From Bdellovibrionales bacterium (lineage in GTDB: Bacteria > Bdellovibrionota > Bdellovibrionia > Bdellovibrionales > UBA1609): a stretch of 12,018 nucleotides of DNA. Every line of letters starts with the position of its first letter. Within the stretch, counting starts at the first letter, position 1. The notes under the pieces were generated by a model. The model worked only from the letters and a program-made list of their open reading frames with translations. It made no database searches and was not told the origin of the DNA. Below are positions 1 to 5,946 of the stretch, piece by piece. The DNA is taken from positions 1-12,018 of the forward strand of contig JAPKGD010000018.1 of assembly GCA_026648125.1 (NCBI GenBank), in the 5' to 3' direction. The translations under genes and the position numbers were made by a program.

Positions 1-57
1 GGTTGCCCACCAGAGTCCAAGGGAGGCTCGCCTGAAAATTTCCTGCCTTCAGTGGGT

Positions 58-81
58 ACAAGTCTCCTAGAGAACAAGTCT
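58..81. repeat. Short direct repeat upstream of parA (possible operator)
   Basis: The 8-mer ACAAGTCT occurs at 58-65 and again at 74-81, with starts 16 bp apart, and the small inverted repeat TCTC-CTA-GAGA (63-73) lies between and partly over them. The pair sits 31 bp before the parA start. Partition operons are usually autoregulated by ParA or ParB bound near the promoter, so an operator is possible. I see no convincing -35/-10 pair here, and an 8-bp repeat can arise by chance. Confidence 0.25.
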
Positions 82-100
82 GCTAATGCAGAGCAATTTC

Positions 101-107
101 AAGGAGG
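101..107 (+). promoter_or_regulatory. Strong ribosome binding site of parA
   Basis: AAGGAGG lies 5 nt before the ATG at 113. It decides the start: an in-frame ATG at 86 would add nine residues but would bury this near-perfect Shine-Dalgarno sequence inside the gene. Confidence 0.8.
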
Positions 108-112
108 CAACA

Positions 113-892
113 ATGAAACACAATACAGTCTGTCTTTGGTTTGGCAAAGGCGGCTGCGGGAAGAGTCTATCCACTTATGCAATAAGCTCTCACCTCAGCA
201 CAAGATTTTCAACACTGGCCGTCGATTTGGACGGTCAAGCGACACTATCCAGTTCTTTAATTGAGGAGCTGCCGGAGGCTTCAACCTACGGTTGGTTCTC
301 AAAAACGCACGACTTCGATGAAGTCGTCGTTCCCGTGACGCCGGCGTTCCCGGAGCGACTGTTTCTTGCCCCAGCTTCAGCTGACCTCGCGAAGGCGGAA
401 CCAGAAACGGCGGCCAATCTTGACCGCCACTTTCTTCTTGCAGACGTGTTGTCTGACTCGGACCTTCAGTTTCGGGTAATAGACACGCCACCCAACTCCG
501 GAATCTGCACAATCGCTGCTCTGGTGGCTGCAAGCCACGTCATTTGCCCCGTGAGCACGGAACCTGCGGCATGGGAACAGATGGCTGCGTTTGAGGCGCT
601 ACTGGCTCAGGTAAAGCGACGAATGAACCCGCATCTTGAGTGGCTAGGCATTATCCCGACGAGATTCAATGTTCGCAATAACCTCGATAATGAGGTTTTG
701 AAAGCTATCAATGAGAAGTACGGCTCACTGTGCTTCTCGCCGGTCCGCTCGTCAGTCAGGTGGCGAGAGGCGATGGTCTCCCTAGGGCCGCCATGGAATC
801 AACAATCAACAGACTACATGACAATTACTAACGAAATTCTAGAGAGGTTAAACCATGAAAAAATCATTTCTCCGGCCGACTGCGGCCAGTAA
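113..892 (+). CDS. parA: ParA-family partition ATPase
   Basis: This 259-aa protein is a deviant Walker A (ParA/MinD) ATPase. Such proteins bind nucleoid DNA non-specifically and, with ParB on parS, move or position plasmids and other replicons. The sequence shows Walker A as GKGGCGKS (11-18), with signature lysine K12 and catalytic K17. It also shows Walker A' as DLDGQ (38-42) and Walker B/switch as IDTPPN (123-128). No N-terminal helix-turn-helix is present, so it resembles the short ParA type rather than P1/F ParA. The usual DxDPQ has Gly in place of Pro. The gene starts at ATG 113, supported by AAGGAGG. Its 3' end overlaps parB by 38 nt, implying a coupled operon. Soj-like ATPases of integrative elements would look the same, so the name describes the family and not a proven role. 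Confidence 0.9.
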   Translation: MKHNTVCLWFGKGGCGKSLSTYAISSHLSTRFSTLAVDLDGQATLSSSLIEELPEASTYGWFSKTHDFDEVVVPVTPAFPERLFLAPASADLAKAEPETAANLDRHFLLADVLSDSDLQFRVIDTPPNSGICTIAALVAASHVICPVSTEPAAWEQMAAFEALLAQVKRRMNPHLEWLGIIPTRFNVRNNLDNEVLKAINEKYGSLCFSPVRSSVRWREAMVSLGPPWNQQSTDYMTITNEILERLNHEKIISPADCGQ

Positions 893-1652
893 GCAAAGTA
901 AAGGCGTTCTTGAAGGCCAGCCCGGCCGCGACCACCAAGCACTAATCCTGCCGCTATCCCTAATAAAGGTAGGTGAAAATATTCGGGCAGAAATTGGCAA
1001 CATTGAGGAGTTGGCGGAGAGTATCCGCGAGTACGGACTGTTACAGCCTCTTGTCGTGCGCAAGGATGGGAGCGCATTCACCTTAATCGCCGGCCACCGC
1101 CGACTTATGGCGCTGAAGCACATGGGTCTCAAAGAGGCTCCCGTGAGAATCCAAGTGGCGGACGAGAACCAAGCCCAGGTTGTCCGTCTGATTGAAAACA
1201 TCCAGCGTGAGGAGCTATCCGGCGCTGAGGAAGTCATGGCTGTAGCAAAGCTCCTTCCGATGTTTGATGGAAATCAAAGCGCGTTGGGTAGGGCGATTGG
1301 TAAGAGTCAGTCATATGTGAGCCGCTGTATTCGTGCTGCTGAAATAGCCAAGACCTATGCGACGTCGCATAGCCTGTCCAAAAGCGCACTGTTTGAACTG
1401 GCTGACAGTAAGCAGCCGGTTAAGGCCGATGGTAAAAAGCCAACGGTTCGGGAGGTAAGAGAAGCAAGAAATCCCTCGGGGCCGCTCAGTGGAGGAAGAT
1501 ATGTTCAACAAGCGGTCCAGTTTCGTCAGAACGACAGAACGGGTGCGTTTAATCTCCGAGTTAACTTCGCTCCGGATCGAACACCGCAGAATGAGAAAGT
1601 GAAGATCATCGAAATTCTCGAGAACATTTTGAAAAAGGTACGAGGTGGTTGA
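855..1652 (+). CDS. parB: ParB/Spo0J-family partition protein
   Basis: This 265-aa ParB-family protein is predicted to bind parS, hydrolyse CTP, spread on DNA and stimulate ParA. Residues 31-118 form the ParB N-terminal (CTP-binding) domain, with ENIR at 41-44, an arginine motif AGHRR at 79-83 and ENIQRE at 114-119. Canonical chromosomal ParB has GERR, so His replaces Glu here. A helix-turn-helix of the KorB/ParB type fits about 139-163 (SALGRAIGKSQSYVSRCIR). The C-terminal end (about 245-262) is a charged amphipathic helix typical of ParB dimerisation. The ATG at 855 is preceded by GAGAGG with 7 nt spacing and lies inside parA, so translation is probably coupled. The gene itself carries an 18-bp palindrome. 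RepB/KorB relatives cannot be excluded, but the pairing with ParA favours partition. Confidence 0.9.
   Translation: MKKSFLRPTAASKQSKGVLEGQPGRDHQALILPLSLIKVGENIRAEIGNIEELAESIREYGLLQPLVVRKDGSAFTLIAGHRRLMALKHMGLKEAPVRIQVADENQAQVVRLIENIQREELSGAEEVMAVAKLLPMFDGNQSALGRAIGKSQSYVSRCIRAAEIAKTYATSHSLSKSALFELADSKQPVKADGKKPTVREVREARNPSGPLSGGRYVQQAVQFRQNDRTGAFNLRVNFAPDRTPQNEKVKIIEILENILKKVRGG
1355..1372. repeat. 18-bp perfect palindrome inside parB (candidate parS)
   Basis: CTATGCGACGTCGCATAG is a perfect inverted repeat with no spacer, centred between 1363 and 1364. It encodes part of the linker just after the ParB helix-turn-helix. Dimeric ParB proteins bind palindromes of about this length, and in Bacillus subtilis a parS lies inside the parB gene spo0J. 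The sequence does not match the common parS consensus with its GTTTCACGTGAAAC-like core. Its role as a centromere or operator is inference. Confidence 0.4.
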
Positions 1653-1668
1653 CTACCGCCCAACCACC
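1644..1668 (+). other. Stem-loop over the parB stop codon
   Basis: GGTGGTTG (1644-1651) pairs perfectly with CAACCACC (1661-1668) around a 9-nt loop, and the parB TGA (1650-1652) falls in the arm and loop. No T-tract follows, so this is not a standard intrinsic terminator. It could protect the mRNA 3' end or affect termination of translation, or it may be incidental. Confidence 0.35.
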
Positions 1669-1770
1669 CGAAAGCACAGGAAAGACAAAGTAGAAAACGC
1701 CAAACTGGGCCCTTGTTAGACCATCGAGGGCTCCACACTGGAACCCGCCCTTTAACTCATTTCGATCGAG

Positions 1771-1950
1771 TCAGGGGCGGACGGATGCATAGATGAAGTA
1801 TTCAAAGAGTTCCAACGGCCACGACGTGATGATGCTGAGATCGTACTGCGAGCCATCCACCTTCCGCTGAGAAAGGCTGGATGACCGATCCAAGTGAGTC
1901 TGAGGGCAAGCCCCGAGGCCCGCTTTTTTAACATATGAGAATCGGCCCAT
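1771..1950 (-). CDS. Possible small protein, 59 aa, unknown function
   Basis: A minus-strand frame runs from ATG at 1950 to TGA at 1773-1771. GGAG lies 5 nt before the ATG, and an AT-rich TATAAAT further upstream could be a -10 element. The deduced protein begins MGRFSYVKKAG. Its second half is more protein-like, with a hydrophobic/aromatic stretch YDLSIITSWPLELFEYFIYA (36-55) and the end SVRP. I do not recognise it and see no helix-turn-helix, so a controller protein is not supported. It may be a real small gene divergent from the methyltransferase, or a remnant of a larger gene's C-terminus. The possible + strand terminator at 1902-1929 overlaps it in antisense, so the two interpretations compete. 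Confidence 0.35.
   Translation of the reverse strand: MGRFSYVKKAGLGACPQTHLDRSSSLSQRKVDGSQYDLSIITSWPLELFEYFIYASVRP
1902..1929 (+). terminator. Possible intrinsic terminator downstream of parAB
   Basis: GGGC (1904-1907) can pair with GCCC (1918-1921), with an outer G-C pair (1902/1923) across one mismatch. The loop is about 10 nt, and TTTTTT (1924-1929) follows directly. A second potential hairpin lies just upstream: CATCC plus CCTT at 1854-1863 pairs with AAGG plus GGATG at 1873-1883. The stem is short, so this is a weak call. It would end transcription from parAB before the methyltransferase gene. Confidence 0.35.
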
Positions 1951-2010
1951 TGGAGCTCCATTTATTTATACATAGATTTACTAAATTTCCCTGGGCGAAT
2001 AGCGAGCTCG
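1951..2010. promoter_or_regulatory. AT-rich divergent control region with two GAGCTC palindromes
   Basis: TGGAGCTCCA (1951-1960) and CGAGCTCG (2003-2010) are perfect palindromes sharing GAGCTC. Their centres are 51 bp apart, close to five helical turns, and they flank an AT-rich stretch holding TTTATTTATACAT. The block lies between the small minus-strand frame and the methyltransferase. A divergent promoter or operator pair is plausible, but I cannot place a confident -35/-10 for the methyltransferase. The hexamer also occurs within the helicase gene, so it is not unique to this site. Confidence 0.25.
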
Positions 2011-2056
2011 GTTGTCATTGGTTGCAAATGGGGTTTTCCTCTTTCAGAATTTAGAA

Positions 2057-3181
2057 ATGGCGAAAGACAAAGTAGTAAGCCTATTTTCTGGCCTTGGAGG
2101 GATCGATTTTGGTCTCAAGGCCGCGGGCTATCAGACAGTCTATGCATCTGACATCGACAGCGACTGCTGTGACACGCTGGCAACCAATGGTGACTGGTAC
2201 GTTGAGTGCGCGGACGTTCGCGAGGTTACGGCCAAGCAGATCTGCCGGGTTACTGATACGGATGTCGGTGAGGTTGGATTGCTAGTGGGCGGTCCACCAT
2301 GCCAACCCTTTTCAAAATCTGGGTTTGGATCGGGGCCTTTGCCCAAACGGATGCGAGACCGCCGGGCCGACACTATTCACGAGTATTTTCGCTTGGTGAG
2401 AGAATTGCGGCCGAAGGCATTCTTAATGGAGAACGTGCCGCAGTTAATTCCAGATGGAAATTCGGGCGTGGAAAGGATGCTGTTGAAGATGACAGCAGAA
2501 ATTAATCTGGTCTACAGGACGAAATATAAACTTAACTTTGTCCGAGTGAACTGTGCGGATTACGGCGTTCCTCAAATTCGTCAAAGAATTTTCATAATTG
2601 CCTCGCGTGAGGGCTTTGAGTTCCGAATGCCGGCGCCACTCTACTCTGGGAGCCCATCGAGGCGTTTGGGGACGAGACGATATCGGTCGGCGTGGGATGC
2701 CACGCACAATATCAGGATTGCCAAATGTGAGCTTCAGACACTTTACCCGCGAGGTCGATGGACTGAGCTGCTCAATCAAATTCCCCCCGGCGAAAACTAT
2801 CTTTGGCACACGCATCGGGGAGGCGGCCGTCCTGTCTTCAAGTGGCGTTCTAGATTTTGGCATTTTCTTTTAAAGCTGCATCCCGAACTGCCATCATGGA
2901 CAATCCCGGCAAATCCTGGCGGATATACAGGGCCACTTCATTGGGAAAATAGGCGTCTTGCGGTTTCAGAACTGATGGCGTTACAAACTCTGCCTGCTGC
3001 ACTGGACATTCAAGGATCAAATACTTCCGTTAGGCGGCAAATCGGCAACGCCGTACCCTCTGCTATGGCTGAGTTTCTTGGCGTACAGATAAGGGAGCAG
3101 TTTTTCTCCAGAAGGACGAACAAGAAACTGCAACTTCAGTTGAGGCCAGCGATTCGCCGCCCGCCTCGAGTGTGCGTTTAG
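2057..3181 (+). CDS. druM: C5-cytosine DNA methyltransferase (DruM-like)
   Basis: This 374-aa Dcm/HhaI-family enzyme transfers a methyl group from S-adenosylmethionine to C5 of cytosine in a short DNA site. The conserved motifs are in order: motif I FSGLGG (10-15), motif IV GGPPCQPF with catalytic C82, motif VI MENV with E125, motif VIII QIRQR (173-177), the IX-like segment RRLAVSELMALQTLP (about 299-313), and motif X GNAVP (330-334). The target recognition region is about 190-290, so specificity cannot be read. The ATG at 2057 opens directly into motif I. A TTG at 2012 would add 15 unconserved residues. No clear Shine-Dalgarno precedes 2057. The gene converges on the minus-strand defence operon and overlaps its last gene by 4 nt. 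The neighbours suggest the self-marking enzyme of a Druantia type II system; an orphan or restriction-modification methylase is the alternative. Confidence 0.9.
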   Translation: MAKDKVVSLFSGLGGIDFGLKAAGYQTVYASDIDSDCCDTLATNGDWYVECADVREVTAKQICRVTDTDVGEVGLLVGGPPCQPFSKSGFGSGPLPKRMRDRRADTIHEYFRLVRELRPKAFLMENVPQLIPDGNSGVERMLLKMTAEINLVYRTKYKLNFVRVNCADYGVPQIRQRIFIIASREGFEFRMPAPLYSGSPSRRLGTRRYRSAWDATHNIRIAKCELQTLYPRGRWTELLNQIPPGENYLWHTHRGGGRPVFKWRSRFWHFLLKLHPELPSWTIPANPGGYTGPLHWENRRLAVSELMALQTLPAALDIQGSNTSVRRQIGNAVPSAMAEFLGVQIREQFFSRRTNKKLQLQLRPAIRRPPRVCV

Positions 3182-4947
3182 GCTGCGGCGTCCAACCGTT
3201 TAAGAATTAGGTCAGGGCAACTCATGTTAGCGACGATTAGGTTTGCTCCTAACCGCCTTACTGCTTTGGGCGTGGTCGAAGCGCCTATTGCAGCTAATAT
3301 TTCAGGCAACTTCTCACTGGAAATAGGAGTCCATGTCGTGAAGTCCATAGCCAAGATTTGTGCCACTTCAAAACGGGAGAACGGGCGCACAACCTTTTGC
3401 TGGCTCTTGTACGTCAAGCCACAGAGGAAGACGTTCTCAGAATACAATTCTTCTGAGTGAGGCGAAAAAGTCCCCTCCGCAAGCGGAAAACCGTACTGAT
3501 GAAACGTCTCACTTATTCGCTCGCTCAGCATTGAGATAGAGTGCTTCTTACCCTGGAACTCAAACTCTATCGCGTGTGGTTCAACAATCTCCGTAAGCGA
3601 TTGAAGGAATGTTCGAAGTTTCATCGGCGTATCTCCGATCTTGATTTCAGAATTGGTATCAACGGCACGACCTTCAACAAGAAGCCCTGTGGGTGGATAT
3701 CCAATTACATAAGTATTAGATCGACGGTCTGCGCAGAGTCCTCCCGCCCATTCGATATTGGCTCGCTGAACGCTTTCGATTACCGTGCCTTCGCGAATGG
3801 CAAACGCAAGCCTGGGATTTGTCGGTGGCGTGAACATAATTGCAGATAGGTTTACGGTAATGTTGATGCGCTCTGCTTTACCAGACTCTCCCGGCCAGTA
3901 TTGATCGAGCAACCCAAGAACCTTGGATCTGTTTTGCTCTTCAAAAATAATAATTAGGGAATCTCCGCCGTATACCTGAGTATTAGTAGGACAATCCGTC
4001 CAATACCCTCCGTTATCCTTTGAAATGCACAGAGATATTGAGAAAGCTCGTTCAAGTCGGTTCCTAAGTAGATTTTCAATCTGTTGATTCGATGTCGACT
4101 GTTCACCAGTGGAGGTGAATCCCAAGACATCAAACATTGGATTAAATATATCGTCGGTGACGAATGCTCTCAATTCGATTCTGTCCGACGTTGTATCTTG
4201 TAGCACGGGCGGATTTAAATTAATTGGATTAGAAAAATAACTTCTTACTTGTTCTACGATCCGCGATTTTAGCCACGGTACTGAGACCAGTCTTCTTGCG
4301 CGTGACCTTATAGAAAATCGCGCCTTCCTGATTAACTGATAAATGCTTTCTTCACTGAGCTTAGTGATTGGCACATCCGGTGGAATCTTCTGTGACAGCC
4401 GCAATAAATCATAGGTAGAAAGTAAGGCTTGAGAAAGTGGATATGAGCGATGTTTATTTCGGCCAATGCCGGCATAGAATGTGATCGAGGGATCACGCGC
4501 CCCAGAACTCTTTAACTCTGTCCGAAACGTCTGCCATATCTTTACGAAGTCTTCAGAGGAAAATGGATTTAAGTAGTCCGCACTTATCGAATTAGCAATA
4601 CGGCCTCTAAGTCGGGGAAAATATGCGTCCTCGGAAACCGCTCCATCATTGACCATATCCTCAACGACTAACACTTGCTGCGCTACCAACAGAATTGCCA
4701 GGGAAAATCCGTTTGGACCAATACTATAGACTTCGGGCTTTACCTCACATCGATCCCCTGAGACGGAAATTAGTTGGCTTATCTGCTTAAAGAATAGAGA
4801 AACGGTGTCGCCAGGAAGTAGATCAAAATACAGAGCGCGGACTAACTCTCTAGTGACACAGAAATAGACCTGTGAACCGGCCTGAATAGACGGAATAAAA
4901 TGCTTCCAGAGGCGGCCGGATAGTACGTTGAGAAGCTCCTTATCCAT
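3178..4947 (-). CDS. Unknown 589-aa defence-operon protein (candidate DruF/DruG)
   Basis: I do not recognise a domain in this 589-aa protein. No Walker A, nuclease, membrane or zinc motif is obvious. Features that look conserved by eye are GIGRNKHRSYPLSQALL (160-176), a basic patch RKARFSIRSRARR (207-219), and a Gly/Pro-rich section with GGL (402-404), YPPTGL (417-422) and EG (425-426), perhaps a beta-rich domain. The N-terminal half looks helical and the C-terminal half mixed. The ATG at 4947 overlaps the end of the nuclease gene by 8 nt, with GAGGA just upstream inside that gene, so translation is coupled. It is the last gene of the operon and ends in TTAG, shared with the convergent methyltransferase stop. 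By position it should be one of the two uncharacterised Druantia type II proteins, DruF or DruG. I cannot say which. Confidence 0.75.
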   Translation of the reverse strand: MDKELLNVLSGRLWKHFIPSIQAGSQVYFCVTRELVRALYFDLLPGDTVSLFFKQISQLISVSGDRCEVKPEVYSIGPNGFSLAILLVAQQVLVVEDMVNDGAVSEDAYFPRLRGRIANSISADYLNPFSSEDFVKIWQTFRTELKSSGARDPSITFYAGIGRNKHRSYPLSQALLSTYDLLRLSQKIPPDVPITKLSEESIYQLIRKARFSIRSRARRLVSVPWLKSRIVEQVRSYFSNPINLNPPVLQDTTSDRIELRAFVTDDIFNPMFDVLGFTSTGEQSTSNQQIENLLRNRLERAFSISLCISKDNGGYWTDCPTNTQVYGGDSLIIIFEEQNRSKVLGLLDQYWPGESGKAERINITVNLSAIMFTPPTNPRLAFAIREGTVIESVQRANIEWAGGLCADRRSNTYVIGYPPTGLLVEGRAVDTNSEIKIGDTPMKLRTFLQSLTEIVEPHAIEFEFQGKKHSISMLSERISETFHQYGFPLAEGTFSPHSEELYSENVFLCGLTYKSQQKVVRPFSRFEVAQILAMDFTTWTPISSEKLPEILAAIGASTTPKAVRRLGANLIVANMSCPDLILKRLDAAA

Positions 4948-5938
4948 TGGTCCTCACAAATTGCGACCGATAGGTGGCCTCAAACGGACTAGAGTTTCCT
5001 CGACAATTTGAAACTGTGACAGTGGTGCCGACTAGCCTAGAAAACGACAACGCCAAATCAGCTAATTTTAGTGGGAATATTAACAAATGGTTTCCCACAG
5101 AAAATGTATTTCTTTGGCCTTCCGAGTTGTTCGATTGAGTTACGTTGCCGGTGATACACCTAAATCCGTCGAACTGCGCTTCGTGAAACTGTATAGCTTT
5201 AAATTTTGCGCACAACGGACGAAGGCGGCATTCAGTGCAATGAGAACCTGCCACAGAAAATTCGGAAGTATTGCCCTTGTCCACAGCCCTTGTTGCGATG
5301 TCAAAAATCTCCTCGCACTCTCTGCCAAAGGCATTTGCTTCGTCAGGAAGTATTTCTCGGATGATTTCTTCATTGTTTAAACCTTGGAGCTTTGCGATCA
5401 CGCAAGTTACTTCAAAGTTCTGATATATTAAGTACGAATAAAATAGAAGCTGGCGAACATGTTTTGGATTTGGCGAACCATCTTCAAGAATTCTGGAAGA
5501 CTTGAACTCAGAGAGTCTAGCGCTGTTCCCATCGATCGCAAGCATGTCGGGCTTGCCAACGAATCTCCCACTCTTCGATGTCAACTTGCGCAGATTTCCG
5601 GTACCCTTGCCAACGGTTGGAACTCTTGCAGGACCTCTCGAAAGATAAACATTTGCGGCTTCGTTTATTTCTCTCCAGTGAGCAGGATCTCCCAGAGAAC
5701 GGAGATTGGGAGTGTCGTTAATTAGTTTCCTGTACTTCTCTAACGTCGTAATGCAGAGATTGTAGTCCTGAGTGCCACTTTCCATTAAATCGTGATAAAA
5801 TCGACCAATAATCACTTGGCGGGTGGGGATCTCGTCTTCTAACTCTACGCCAAACCCTAGATGCCGAGCGATACCAGAGAGAGTACAGCTTCGCAATTTT
5901 TCTAGGTCGTAAAATCCTATTGGTCCGATTTTATTCAA
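4940..5938 (-). CDS. Cas4/RecB-like PD-(D/E)XK nuclease with Fe-S cluster motif (candidate DruF/DruG)
   Basis: This 332-aa protein has the core of a RecB/Cas4-type nuclease: H49 in GRFYHD, D131 in GKPD, E144 and K146 in SEFKSS, and the QxxxY motif Q163-Y167. Four cysteines match the Cas4/AddB iron-sulphur pattern, with C18 near the N-terminus and C234-x2-C237-x5-C243 after the core. The enzyme is therefore predicted to be a 4Fe-4S, metal-dependent DNA exonuclease or endonuclease. A further 75 or so residues (about 255-332) are unrecognised and rich in beta-type sequence. The start is TTG at 5938: GAGG of GAGGTGG lies 6 nt upstream, and the next in-frame ATG (Met52) would lose C18 and H49. The gene follows the helicase stop by 8 nt and overlaps the next gene by 8 nt. 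No Cas1/Cas2 or CRISPR is present, so a CRISPR adaptation role is unlikely; a Druantia effector is likelier. Confidence 0.82.
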   Translation of the reverse strand: MNKIGPIGFYDLEKLRSCTLSGIARHLGFGVELEDEIPTRQVIIGRFYHDLMESGTQDYNLCITTLEKYRKLINDTPNLRSLGDPAHWREINEAANVYLSRGPARVPTVGKGTGNLRKLTSKSGRFVGKPDMLAIDGNSARLSEFKSSRILEDGSPNPKHVRQLLFYSYLIYQNFEVTCVIAKLQGLNNEEIIREILPDEANAFGRECEEIFDIATRAVDKGNTSEFSVAGSHCTECRLRPLCAKFKAIQFHEAQFDGFRCITGNVTQSNNSEGQRNTFSVGNHLLIFPLKLADLALSFSRLVGTTVTVSNCRGNSSPFEATYRSQFVRTNG

Positions 5939-5946
5939 TCGCCACC

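Larger units (their letters stand above)
1653..2056. other. Intergenic region between parB and the methyltransferase
   Basis: About 400 bp without a large gene. It contains the end of the parB stop stem-loop, a small minus-strand frame with a ribosome binding site (1771-1950), two successive potential hairpins on the + strand (1854-1883 and 1902-1923) with a T6 run after the second, an AT-rich block (about 1960-1990) and two GAGCTC palindromes. I see nothing recognisable in 1670-1770 apart from a weak imperfect hairpin. The border between the partition module and the defence module lies here. Confidence 0.6.

Noticed and set aside
52..264. Reading frame overlapping the parA start in another frame
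   Set aside because: It lies inside the clear ParA frame, has no recognisable motif, and the AAGGAGG site at 101-107 belongs to the ATG at 113.
309..327. Inverted repeat ACGACTTC-GAT-GAAGTCGT inside parA
   Set aside because: Perfect 8-bp arms, but in coding sequence with no T-run and no second copy; likely chance. Kept here in case it matches the ParB target.
1752..1961. 69-aa minus-strand frame in the intergenic region
   Set aside because: It overlaps the 59-aa frame in a different register. Its sequence is rich in Ser/Arg and low in protein-like patterning, and it lacks a ribosome binding site as good as the one at 1955.
2012..2056. N-terminal extension of the methyltransferase from TTG 2012
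   Set aside because: The 15 extra residues precede motif I and match nothing conserved; family members begin close to motif I.
2444..2863. 139-aa frame antisense to the methyltransferase
   Set aside because: It is a shadow of conserved methyltransferase motifs on the other strand and has no motif of its own.
4940..5938. CRISPR adaptation role for the Cas4-like nuclease
   Set aside because: No repeats, cas1 or cas2 are present; its operon partners are a DUF1998 helicase and an unknown protein.
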